DNA from: Capillimicrobium sp035565675
GTDB taxonomy: Bacteria; Actinomycetota; Thermoleophilia; Solirubrobacterales; Solirubrobacteraceae
Length of the DNA stretch: 13,136 nucleotides
Assembly (NCBI GenBank): GCA_035565675.1
Contig: DATMSA010000061.1
Location: 1-13,136 of the forward strand
Direction of reading: 5' to 3'
Position numbers and translations under genes: made by a program. This document shows, piece by piece, positions 1 to 6,658 of the stretch (positions are counted from its first letter, which is position 1; each line of letters begins with the position of its first letter). The notes under the pieces are model-generated. The model did no database searches. It had not been told where the DNA came from and saw only the letters and a list, made by a program, of their open reading frames with translations.

Positions 1-966
1 GTCGGCGGCGGCGGCGATCTCGGCCCCCAGCCGGCCCGGATCGGCCCCGGGCTCCAGGATCGGCTGGCCGAGGCGCCGGGCGAGGCCGGCGAGCTTCGGC
101 TCGTGCGCGTAGGCGATCGCGGGCGTGCCGGCGGCCGCGGCGGCGACGAGCGCGTGGAAGCGCTGGGCGACGACGAGCCCGGCCTCGGCCAGCACGCCGC
201 GCGCCTCGCCGAGGTCGGCGGGCGGCACGTCGATTCGGGCCGTCCCGCCCAGGCGCGCGTTCACGGCGCGGGCGAGATCGATGTCGTCGCGGCGGCCGAC
301 GCGGCCGACCTGCCACGGCTGCAGCACGACCTCGCGGCCGGCTGCCAGCACCGGCACGAGCATCGCGGCGAGCTCGTCGGCCAGCCCGGCGTCGCCCGCG
401 TCGTGCGAGAGGGCGACGACGACGTGGTCGCCGCGCGGCCCGGCCGGCCCGGCGCCCGGGTCGACGACGGTCCAGGCGGCGTCGGCGCCGATGCGAAACG
501 GCGCGGGCGCGCCCGCGTCGACGAGCACCTGCGCGGACTCCTCGTCGCGCAGCACGAGCAGGCTGGCCTGGCTCACGAGGCGGCGGGCCAGCAGCCGGCC
601 GCGCCGGGTCGACAGGGGCGCGGCGCCGACGCCGACGAGCGCCAGCGGCTTGCCGAGCGCCCGCGTGCCGAAGCCCATCGCCAGCGCGCGGGCCAGCAGG
701 TCCAGCGGCGGGCGGCCGGTGGCGGGGCGCAGCTCCTTGAAGATCGTGCCGCCCGCGAACACGACGGCGTCGGCGGCGCGCACGCGGCGCATGACGGCGG
801 CGGGATCGCCGGAGGAGACGACCTCGCAGCGGCCGCCTGCGGGCGGCGGGCCCGCGCTGGTGGCGACGACCTCGTGGCCGTCGAGCGCGTCGAGGAACGC
901 GTCCAGCAGCGCGTCGTCCCCGGGGTTGCGCTGGCCGAACGCGCCGGCCAGGACGATGCGGCTCAT
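1..966 (-). CDS. polysaccharide pyruvyl transferase family protein (CsaB-like), C-terminus cut by window edge
   Basis: The family transfers pyruvyl groups from phosphoenolpyruvate to sugars of cell-wall-linked or exported polysaccharides. Seen here: 322 residues, open to the left edge. The N-terminus has the family's glycine-rich loop (GAFGQRNPGDDAL, residues 8-20). FAGGTIF follows at 70-76 and a second half-domain starts near residue 181. RFHAL at 269-273 and HEPK at 288-291 match the conserved C-terminal R-x-H-A-L and D/E-P-K region. The ATG at 966 is supported by AGGAGG at 974-979 (7-nt spacer) and by a 4-bp ATGA overlap with the GT4 stop, so it is translationally coupled as the third gene of a glycan operon. 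Family members are usually about 350-390 aa, so perhaps 30-60 residues are missing. The family assignment is firm. The sugar acceptor is unknown, and CsaB itself as the orthologue is not proven. Confidence 0.85.
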   Translation of the reverse strand, partial: MSRIVLAGAFGQRNPGDDALLDAFLDALDGHEVVATSAGPPPAGGRCEVVSSGDPAAVMRRVRAADAVVFAGGTIFKELRPATGRPPLDLLARALAMGFGTRALGKPLALVGVGAAPLSTRRGRLLARRLVSQASLLVLRDEESAQVLVDAGAPAPFRIGADAAWTVVDPGAGPAGPRGDHVVVALSHDAGDAGLADELAAMLVPVLAAGREVVLQPWQVGRVGRRDDIDLARAVNARLGGTARIDVPPADLGEARGVLAEAGLVVAQRFHALVAAAAAGTPAIAYAHEPKLAGLARRLGQPILEPGADPGRLGAEIAAAAD

Positions 967-2120
967 TCGGCGACCTCCTCGTAGAGCTCCAGATGGCGGC
1001 GGGCGACGGCCGGCCACGTGCGGTCGGCGGCCATCGCGGCGGCCGCCTCCCCCAGGCGCGCCAGCCCGTCGCGATCGGCGTGCAGGGCGCGCAGGGAGCC
1101 CGCGAGCGCGGCGGGCTCGCGCGGCACGGCCAGCTCGCCGGGCGCGCCGGCGCAGGCGACCAGCTCGGGCGACAGCGCCACCGGCGTGCGGTAGGCCAGC
1201 GCCAGCGCCAGCGCGCCGCTGCTGGACACCGGGCGCGGATACGGCAGCAGCGCCAGGTCGGCGGCGGCGAACCACGCGCCGACGTCGCCGTCGGGCACGT
1301 GCCCGGTGAACCGCGCGTGGCCGCCGTGCGCGGCGTGCAGCTCGCGCACGTAGTCGTCGCCGACCCGCGGGTGCGGGCCGCCGGCCACGACCAGGCGCAC
1401 GTCGTCGCCGGCCAGGCGCGCCGCCTCCAGCGCGGTCTCCAGCCCCTTGTACGGGGCGAGGAAGCCGAAGCACAGGACGGTGAGCCGGCCGTCGGCGACG
1501 CCGAGGCGGGCGCGCGCCCGCGCACGGTCGACCGGCCGCGCCGGCTCGACCCCGTGCGGCAGGACGGTGGCGCCCGGCACGGCGCGCGCGAACGCGGGCT
1601 CGTGGACGACGACGGCGTCGGCCTCGCGCCGCACGGTCTCGCGCACGAGCGCGAGCCCGGCGCCGGCCACGCGGGCCGGGACGCGGACGCGGTGCAGGCG
1701 CGTGAACGCGGCGTCGACGCTGCCGGGCGCGACGACGTGGTGCATCGTCACGACGCTGGCCGGCCGCCCGCGGCGCAGGCGGCGCAGCGCGCCGACGAGG
1801 CCGGGGACCGCGGCGGACGGGCCGCCGTACAGGAACGTCTCGTGCTGGAGGTGGACGGCGGGCGCGCCGGTCCGGATCGCGGTCCGCACCGCGCGGTGCA
1901 GCCCGCGCGCGCCCGGGGCGAAGCGCCGCAGCACGCGCACCCGCCCGTCGGCGTGGTCGCGCGGCGCGTCGGGCGCGATCGGGGCGACGACCGTCACCTC
2001 GGCTCCGGCGCCGGTGAGCGCCTCGGCGAGGTTGGCGGTGTAGGAGGCGACGCCGCTGGCGCCGCCGTGGCGCACGCCCGGCGCCGGATAGGGGGCGATC
2101 AGCGTGACGTCAGGGCGCAT
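963..2120 (-). CDS. glycosyltransferase family 4 (GT-B fold)
   Basis: Predicted retaining glycosyltransferase that moves a sugar from a nucleotide-sugar donor to a growing surface glycan on the cytoplasmic side. The 385 aa length is normal for GT4. The N-terminal acceptor domain begins VTLIAPYPAP with the Gly-rich GGASGVASYTANLAEAL (19-35). The C-terminal donor domain starts near residue 212 with LCFGFLAPYKGLETALEA (216-233), which carries the G-x-x-x-x-x-K-G element. It continues with FTGHVPDGDV (271-280) and LLPYPRPVSSSGALALALAY (291-310), the position of the usual E-x-x-G/E-x-x-x-x-E donor loop. Here SSSGALALALA replaces that loop's glutamates, as in several GT4 subfamilies. The ATG at 2120 lies inside the GT2 gene (11-bp overlap) behind a G-rich SD-like run. 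The downstream pyruvyl transferase overlaps by 4 bp. The donor and acceptor sugars cannot be read from sequence. Confidence 0.9.
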   Translation of the reverse strand: MRPDVTLIAPYPAPGVRHGGASGVASYTANLAEALTGAGAEVTVVAPIAPDAPRDHADGRVRVLRRFAPGARGLHRAVRTAIRTGAPAVHLQHETFLYGGPSAAVPGLVGALRRLRRGRPASVVTMHHVVAPGSVDAAFTRLHRVRVPARVAGAGLALVRETVRREADAVVVHEPAFARAVPGATVLPHGVEPARPVDRARARARLGVADGRLTVLCFGFLAPYKGLETALEAARLAGDDVRLVVAGGPHPRVGDDYVRELHAAHGGHARFTGHVPDGDVGAWFAAADLALLPYPRPVSSSGALALALAYRTPVALSPELVACAGAPGELAVPREPAALAGSLRALHADRDGLARLGEAAAAMAADRTWPAVARRHLELYEEVAE

Positions 2121-2838
2121 GGGCCACCCCCCGCGGCGTCCGGCGCCGCAGCGACGCCGCCCACAGGCGCAGCAGCGAGGCCCCCATCCGGCGGGTGTCG
2201 GCGACCGGATCGACCCGCGACCCGTCCTGGTCGACCCACACGGTCGGCACCTCGACGATCCGGTGGCCGAGCTCGCGCGCGATCAGCAGCAGATCGACGT
2301 CGAACATCAGGTCGCGGGCCGTCGTGCGGGCCGCCACGCGCCGGGCGACGTCGCCGCGCAGCACCTTGGCGCCGCACTGGGTGTCGCGGTAGGGCATGCG
2401 CAGCAGGCGCCGCACGCCGAACGCGAAGCCGGCGCTGGTCAGCCGCCGCAGCGGCGAGCGCGTCGCCGGCAGCACGGCCGCCGGGTGGTGGCGCGAGGCG
2501 ATCGCGCCGTCGGCGCGGCCGGCCACGTCGGCGAGACGCAGCAGCTCGGCCGGCGGCGTCGCCCCGTCGGCGTCCACGAAGCCGACGAGGTCGGCGTCGG
2601 TGCGGCGGAACGTCTCGGCGATCACGCCGCCCTTGCCGAGCTTGGGGTACTCGTGCACGACCACGCGGCCGTCGTCGCGGGCGTGCCCGGCGGCGATGTC
2701 GGCGGTGCGGTCGGTGCACGCGTCCATGGCGACGTGGAAGCGGATGCCGGGATCCGGGCAGCCGCTGCGATAGACGGTCAGCGTCCGGTCGATGCGGTGC
2801 TCCTCGTTGTGGGCGGGAATGACGATGTCCAGGCGCAA
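2110..2838 (-). CDS. glycosyltransferase family 2, dolichyl-phosphate glucosyl/mannosyltransferase-like (GT-A fold)
   Basis: Predicted inverting GT2 enzyme. Its relatives (DPM1/ALG5 type) charge a polyprenyl phosphate with a sugar at the membrane. From the chosen start it has 242 residues, with DIVIPAHNEEHRI near the N-terminus (nucleotide-binding strand), DACTDRT, KLGKGGVIAE, the metal-binding DADG, DTQCGAKVLRG, and RDLMFDVDLLLIA, where the family carries its catalytic acid region. There are no C-terminal transmembrane helices, so this is the soluble type. I prefer TTG at 2838 over an in-frame TTG at 2850. GGAGG (2844-2848) sits 5 nt before the former and would be inside the protein if the latter were used. 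It is first in the GT2-GT4-pyruvyl transferase operon, and its leader contains a Crp/GlxR-like site. The ALG5-like role is inferred from motifs only. Confidence 0.88.
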   Translation of the reverse strand: MRLDIVIPAHNEEHRIDRTLTVYRSGCPDPGIRFHVAMDACTDRTADIAAGHARDDGRVVVHEYPKLGKGGVIAETFRRTDADLVGFVDADGATPPAELLRLADVAGRADGAIASRHHPAAVLPATRSPLRRLTSAGFAFGVRRLLRMPYRDTQCGAKVLRGDVARRVAARTTARDLMFDVDLLLIARELGHRIVEVPTVWVDQDGSRVDPVADTRRMGASLLRLWAASLRRRTPRGVAHAP

Positions 2839-2843
2839 CTGGG

Positions 2844-2848
2844 CCTCC
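2844..2848 (-). promoter_or_regulatory. Shine-Dalgarno GGAGG that decides the GT2 start
   Basis: On the minus strand the bases read TTGGAGGCCCAGTTG. The GGAGG is 5 nt before the second TTG (2838) and overlaps the first TTG (2850), so translation most likely starts at the second. Confidence 0.6.
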
Positions 2849-3019
2849 AACGGGCGTCGGGTGCAGCGAACCTCTCCTGCTCCTCGGCGCCTGGTCCCGC
2901 CGGACCCTGAGGTGATGCTGTGGCGGGTGGCCGTCGGCGCCGTTGCGGCCGGCGCGCGGTGACGCGCCCGGCCAACGGAGTACCCATAGGAGCACGCCGG
3001 CCGCGCGAACGTCGCCCTC

Positions 3020-3037
3020 GTGTGACCGGGATCACAC
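3020..3037. promoter_or_regulatory. Crp/GlxR-type operator palindrome upstream of the glycan operon
   Basis: GTGTGACCGGGATCACAC contains TGTGA-N6-TCACA, an exact match to the consensus bound by Crp and by actinobacterial GlxR-like regulators. It lies in the only sizeable gap between two minus-strand operons: 23 bp past the stop of the nitrilase-like gene and about 180 bp before the GT2 start. The natural target is therefore the GT2-GT4-pyruvyl transferase operon. A weak -10-like TATGGG on the minus strand (2983-2988) would put the site centre near -52. Seen: the palindrome. Inferred: the regulator. As RNA the same bases could also fold as a 6-bp hairpin behind the upstream operon, but no U-tract follows. 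Confidence 0.6.
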
Positions 3038-3059
3038 CCCGGAGGTCAGATCGGAAACG

Positions 3060-5516
3060 TCAGCGCAGGCGACGCAGGTGGGCGCTCGCGACGACCGCGC
3101 GGCCGGCGCCGGCGCGCGCGTCCTCCCACGCGACGAGCAGCCGTCCGCCGGCGACGGCGGCCGCCGGGCGCCACTGGCTCGCGGCCGACGCGGACACGCG
3201 CCGCACCCGGCCGCCGGCCGCCAGGCGGATGGCGCCGACGCCGTCGGCGTGGTCCTGCCAGGCGACGAGCGGGGCGCCGTCGCGCGGGTGCAGCGCCAGC
3301 GCCGGGTTGACGCTCACGACCGGCCGGTCGCCGCCGTCGTCGACCCGGCGGCTCGCGCGCCCGGCGCGGGCGAGCCGGATGTCGTACAGCGACGAGGGCG
3401 CGAGCGTCGGCGCCTTGCGGTAGCCGGTCCAGGCGACGACCGCGGCGCCGTCGCGCGCGACGGCCACGCTGGGCGCGTCGTCGAGCGCCTCGCGATCGCG
3501 CGGGTCGTCGCTGATGGCCCGCAGCGGCGCGAAGCGGCGCCCGCCGTCGCGCGACGTGCGCCCGACGATGCGCCAGTCGTAGGTGCGAAAGTCGGTCCAG
3601 GCGACGGTCACGGCCCGGCCGCGGGCGCCGACCGCGACCGCCCAGTCGTTGTCGAGCTGGGTGGCGAGATCGCTCTCGGGCGGGTAGGGGTCCAGGTCGC
3701 GGGCGCGGCGGATCCGCGCGCCGTCGACGCGGGCGCCGAAGACCGACGCGCGCGGCAGGTCGCCCTCGCGCTGGCGGCCGCGCTCGTCGATCCAGGCCAC
3801 GAACGCGCGGCCGGGGCCGGTCGCGGCGATCGCCGGGCGCCGCTGCGGGGCGTCGCCGCCGACCGGCCGCGCGGGGCCGAAGCGCCGTCCCCCGTCGCGC
3901 GACAGCGCGACGCGCACCCGGCCGGCGCGCTCGGCGGCCAGCCACACGCGACCGCGGGCGCCCACGGCGAGCGCGGGGGCGCGGCCCGGGCCGGCGTCGC
4001 GCGGCGCGCTCCAGGTGCGCCCGGCGTCCGCCGAGCGCGCGACGCGGACGCGCCAGGCGCGGCCGACCCGCTCCGACCACGCCGCCACCGCGCGCCGTCC
4101 GCGCGCCGCCAGCGTCACGTCGCGCTGCTCGCCGCGCCCGCGGCTCAGCGGGCGCGCGGCGGAGAACGGGCCGGTGGGCCGGGCGCGGAACCGGCCGGAC
4201 GAGCGCGCCGGCGGCACCTCCACGTCGGCGAAGACCGTGCCCTCGACGGGCCCGCCGCCGGCCGCGGCGAGCCGCTCGCGCCGGGCAAGGATCGGCTCGC
4301 CCACGGGGTCGGGCACCGTCCACGGCGCGACCGCGGCGAACCCGGGCGCCGGGTCCTGGCCGACGAGGTTGCCGCTCGGGCCGGCCCCGGCGGCGCGCGG
4401 CTCGACCGCCACGTGCGACTGGGCGTCGGCGGAGAAGTCGAACACGTCCCCGGTCATCGACGGCAGCACGACCGCGGCGATCGACGGCTGGCGCAGCACG
4501 TCCGCGTACCCGGAGGCCTTCAGGTTGTCGGGCGCCCACATGCCGGTCGGGCCGACCGTGTCGCCCACGAAGAACTCGGGCTGGACGAGCAGGCGCACGC
4601 CGTCGGCGTCGAGGCGGTCGACGACGTCGGGCATCCACGCGTCCTTGCTCGTGACGATCCCGATGCGGCCGGCCGGGGTGTCGACGCCGGTGAGGTCCGA
4701 GACCGGCCCGGGCCGCAGGTCGAGCTGGGCGGGCAGCTCCAGCGGCGTGAGGTAGGCCTTGACCTGCTTGGAGACCAGCCGCCCGTCGGGGCCGAAGACG
4801 AGCGCCATGTTCACGGCGTCGGGGCTCGTGGCCTCGTAGGCGTAGTCGCGCTGCGGCTCGTCGGGCGCGCGCAGGGCGGCGACGAGCGCCGGGTCCTCGA
4901 CGTCGCAGCGCTCCGCGCCCGGCGGCGGGCGGAACGTCGCCCGCGACGCGCACACGACGCGCCAGTCGCGGGCCATGTTCACCCCGGCGACGAGGGTCGC
5001 GTCGAGCCGGTCGGCCAGCTCGGCGAACGTCTCGACGGCGGCGCGCGCGAACGTGTCGGTCATCGACACGACCAGCAGCCGGGTCGGCAGCGGCCGCCGG
5101 GTCAGCTCGGGAAAGCGCCGCGCGTAGTGCGCGCTCACCGGGCCGTAGGAGCCGATGAGGGCGATCATCGCGTCGACGAGGCCGCCGGCGGCGCGCGCCG
5201 CGGTGCCGCGCTCCCCGGTGAACGCCGCGATCAGCCCGACGTCCTCGGGCAGGGCGACGAGGTCGCGCCCGCCGCCGAGCAGGTGCGAGGCGACGTCGCC
5301 GGCGTCCGCCGCCACCGGCGGCGCGCCGGGGCGCCCGCGCTCGCGCGCGTCGACGAGCGCGAGCAGCTTGGCGCGGTAGTGCTCGCGCGTGTCGATCCAG
5401 TCCGGCGACACGCGCGGCCCGACCGCGAACAGGCGGACCGGCTCGGCCGCCGCGGTCGCGGCGGCCGCGAGCGCCAGCGCCAGCGCCAGCGCCGCCGGCG
5501 CGACCGCGCGCCTCAC
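3060..5516 (-). CDS. secreted nitrilase-superfamily (carbon-nitrogen hydrolase-like) protein with C-terminal Asp-box (BNR/sialidase-like) region; nucleophile Cys replaced by Ser
   Basis: An 818-aa, two-part exported protein. Residues 1-24 form a signal peptide (MRRAVAP, then an Ala/Leu core, cleavage near TAAA-EP). Residues about 26-434 resemble the nitrilase fold, with Glu in LPEDVG (E91) and K-x-x-L-x-P-x-E at 253-260 (K253, E260). GIVTSKDAWMP at 286-296 aligns with the family's G-x-x-I-C-x-D-x-x-F-P, with Ser290 where the catalytic Cys should be. No Cys is nearby; the only two are C189 and C204. Residues about 450-815 hold Asp boxes (SADAGRTW 495-502, SRDGGRRF 539-546, SRDGGRRF 655-662) and repeated AVVAW/LVAW strands, as in sialidase-like beta-propellers. 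The GTG at 5516 overlaps the dehydratase stop (GTGA). The fold is inferred from motifs. Activity is doubtful, and it may be a non-catalytic binding protein. Confidence 0.75.
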   Translation of the reverse strand: MRRAVAPAALALALALAAAATAAAEPVRLFAVGPRVSPDWIDTREHYRAKLLALVDARERGRPGAPPVAADAGDVASHLLGGGRDLVALPEDVGLIAAFTGERGTAARAAGGLVDAMIALIGSYGPVSAHYARRFPELTRRPLPTRLLVVSMTDTFARAAVETFAELADRLDATLVAGVNMARDWRVVCASRATFRPPPGAERCDVEDPALVAALRAPDEPQRDYAYEATSPDAVNMALVFGPDGRLVSKQVKAYLTPLELPAQLDLRPGPVSDLTGVDTPAGRIGIVTSKDAWMPDVVDRLDADGVRLLVQPEFFVGDTVGPTGMWAPDNLKASGYADVLRQPSIAAVVLPSMTGDVFDFSADAQSHVAVEPRAAGAGPSGNLVGQDPAPGFAAVAPWTVPDPVGEPILARRERLAAAGGGPVEGTVFADVEVPPARSSGRFRARPTGPFSAARPLSRGRGEQRDVTLAARGRRAVAAWSERVGRAWRVRVARSADAGRTWSAPRDAGPGRAPALAVGARGRVWLAAERAGRVRVALSRDGGRRFGPARPVGGDAPQRRPAIAATGPGRAFVAWIDERGRQREGDLPRASVFGARVDGARIRRARDLDPYPPESDLATQLDNDWAVAVGARGRAVTVAWTDFRTYDWRIVGRTSRDGGRRFAPLRAISDDPRDREALDDAPSVAVARDGAAVVAWTGYRKAPTLAPSSLYDIRLARAGRASRRVDDGGDRPVVSVNPALALHPRDGAPLVAWQDHADGVGAIRLAAGGRVRRVSASAASQWRPAAAVAGGRLLVAWEDARAGAGRAVVASAHLRRLR
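5471..5493. repeat. GCGCCA hexamer tandem repeat in signal-peptide coding region
   Basis: Nearly four tandem copies of the hexamer GCGCCA encode the alternating Ala-Leu core of the signal peptide of the nitrilase-like protein. The same hexamer run appears near 1195-1217, coding for ALALALA in the GT4 enzyme. Gain or loss of a copy keeps the reading frame and only changes core length by two residues. Confidence 0.6.
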
Positions 5517-5743
5517 AGCTCGTCGATGGCCTCGGCGAGCTGGCGGTCGACGTCGGTGACGCGGCCCTGATCGTGGGTCGAGAGCGTCAGGCGCACCTTG
5601 TTCCAGCCGTGGATCAGGATGTCGGGGTGGTGGCCCATGGCCTCCGCGACCTTGGCGACCTTGTTGACGAACAGCATCGCGGCGGCGAAGTCCGCGAACT
5701 CGTAGTCCTGCACCAGCGCGTCGCCGTCCTCTCTCCAGGCCAT
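5513..5743 (-). CDS. phhB: 4a-hydroxytetrahydrobiopterin dehydratase (pterin-4a-carbinolamine dehydratase), short form
   Basis: Dehydrates 4a-hydroxytetrahydropterin in the recycling of pterin cofactor, or acts in related pterin/molybdopterin chemistry. At 76 residues it is shorter than the usual 95-110. It begins at the Trp that normally follows the first helix (MAWREDGDAL), so the N-terminal helix is absent. The active-site signature is complete: E34-x3-H38-H39-P40-x6-W47-x9-H57, with D64/D66 following, and FVNKVAKVAEAMGHHPDI is typical of the family. The ATG at 5743 has AGGAG 6 nt upstream. The frame stays open upstream, but that sequence is antisense to the BtuF-like gene and shows no family motif. 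Its stop overlaps the GTG of the nitrilase-like gene, so the two are coupled. A GTG at codon 11 is a less likely start because it removes the first strand. No aromatic amino acid hydroxylase is in the window. Confidence 0.85.
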   Translation of the reverse strand: MAWREDGDALVQDYEFADFAAAMLFVNKVAKVAEAMGHHPDILIHGWNKVRLTLSTHDQGRVTDVDRQLAEAIDEL

Positions 5744-5748
5744 ACCCT
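5743..5748 (+). promoter_or_regulatory. -10 box TACCCT for the BtuF-like gene
   Basis: TACCCT fits the actinobacterial TANNNT -10 pattern and ends 7 nt before the GTG at 5756, the spacing expected for a leaderless transcript. No SD precedes that GTG. The hexamer begins on the last base of the divergent dehydratase start codon, so the promoter lies inside the neighbouring coding region. No convincing -35 was seen. Confidence 0.45.
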
Positions 5749-5755
5749 TCTCCTC

Positions 5756-6658
5756 GTGCGGATCGTCTCGCTCGTCCCCCATGCCACCGAGCTGCTGTTC
5801 GCGCTCGGCCTGGGCGACTCCGTCGTGGGTGTGACCCACGAGTGCGACCATCCTACGGAGGCGCTCGACCTCCCGCGCGTCACGGCCGACCGCCTGCCCG
5901 CGGGTCTGTCGGCGGCGCAGATCGACGCGGCCGTCCGCGAGCGCACCGAGCGCGGCGAGGCCATCTACGACCTCGACGTCGAGCTGCTGCGCGAGCTGGA
6001 GCCCGACCTGATCGTCACGCAGGCGCTGTGCCCGGTCTGCGCGGTCTCCTTCGACGACGTGCGGGCGATCGCGGCCAAGATGGACCCGGAGCCGCGGGTC
6101 ATCGCGCTGGACCCGACGACGTTCGGCGAGACGATCAACGACATCCGCACGCTGTCGGACGCCACCGGCGCCAAGGAGGCCGCGTTCCTCCTGATCGCGA
6201 CGATCGCCAGGCGCGTCGAGGCGGTCAAGCGCGCCGTCGAGGGCGCCGAGCCGGTGCCGGTCGCCGCGCTCGAGTGGCTGGACCCGCCGTTCGCGGCCGG
6301 CCACTGGACGCCGCAGCTCATCGAGATGGCGGGCGGGATCGACGTCGTCGGCCTGCCCGGCGAGCGCTCCGAGGAGGTCACCTGGGAGCAGGTGCAGGCC
6401 GCCGGGCCCGAGGTCGTCGTGTGCATGCCGTGCGGCTACGACGCCGTGCGCGCCCACGAGGAGGCCGAGCGCCACGCCGAGCCGCTCGCCGCGCTCGGCG
6501 CGCGGCGCGTCGTGGCGATCGATGCCGCCGGCACGTTCTCGCGGCCGGGCCCGCGGCTGGTCGAGGCGCTGGAGCTGATGGCCCACATCCTGCACCCCGA
6601 CCGCGTACCCGAGGCGCCCACCGCGCCGCTCGACGTCGAGGTGGCGGCGCCGCGGTGA
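5756..6658 (+). CDS. BtuF/FecB-like periplasmic-binding-fold protein without a signal peptide (cobalamin-binding-like)
   Basis: A 300-aa protein related to the ABC-transporter substrate-binding class that includes BtuF. It starts directly with the first fold strand (MRIVSLVPHATELLFALGLG), with no signal peptide or lipobox, so it is predicted to be cytoplasmic. The two lobes run roughly 1-115 and 160-285, joined by a helical stretch (139-163). Cysteines are arranged as HEC (C30), CPVC (92-95) and CMPC (223-226), which might hold a metal or redox pair. LEWLDPPFAAGHWTPQLIEMAGG (172-194) is typical of the family's second lobe. The GTG at 5756 is chosen because it begins the conserved strand and follows TACCCT at leaderless spacing. 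No permease or ATPase gene is nearby. Its stop overlaps the MOSC gene (GTGA). The ligand is unknown; databases often call such proteins cobalamin-binding, which I cannot confirm. Confidence 0.8.
   Translation: MRIVSLVPHATELLFALGLGDSVVGVTHECDHPTEALDLPRVTADRLPAGLSAAQIDAAVRERTERGEAIYDLDVELLRELEPDLIVTQALCPVCAVSFDDVRAIAAKMDPEPRVIALDPTTFGETINDIRTLSDATGAKEAAFLLIATIARRVEAVKRAVEGAEPVPVAALEWLDPPFAAGHWTPQLIEMAGGIDVVGLPGERSEEVTWEQVQAAGPEVVVCMPCGYDAVRAHEEAERHAEPLAALGARRVVAIDAAGTFSRPGPRLVEALELMAHILHPDRVPEAPTAPLDVEVAAPR
5823..5841. repeat. 8-bp inverted repeat with 3-nt loop inside the BtuF-like gene
   Basis: TCGTGGGT (5823-5830) and ACCCACGA (5834-5841) are perfect complements around GTG. They encode VVGVTHE of the BtuF-like protein. 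On the minus strand the repeat lies just downstream of a TAGGAT hexamer (5850-5855) that could start the dehydratase transcript, which would place the hairpin at the 5' end of its leader. Codon constraint may be the whole explanation. Confidence 0.4.

Noticed and set aside
2839..2850. TTG at 2850 as the GT2 start
   Set aside because: The SD GGAGG would lie inside the coding region and no SD precedes this codon; the next TTG fits better.
2893..2906. Short hairpin GGTCC-CGCC-GGACC in the glycan operon leader
   Set aside because: A stem of only 5 bp with no conserved riboswitch-like features; too common in GC-rich DNA to call.
2943..5570. An 875-codon open frame on the plus strand opposite the nitrilase-like gene
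   Set aside because: It is Arg/Gly/Asp/His-rich without domain motifs and mirrors the codon bias of the real minus-strand gene. Such antisense frames are expected at this GC content.
5513..6595. A 360-codon minus-strand frame beginning inside the BtuF-like gene
   Set aside because: Only its last 76 codons match a family (pterin dehydratase). The rest is antisense to the BtuF-like gene, so the start was placed at 5743.
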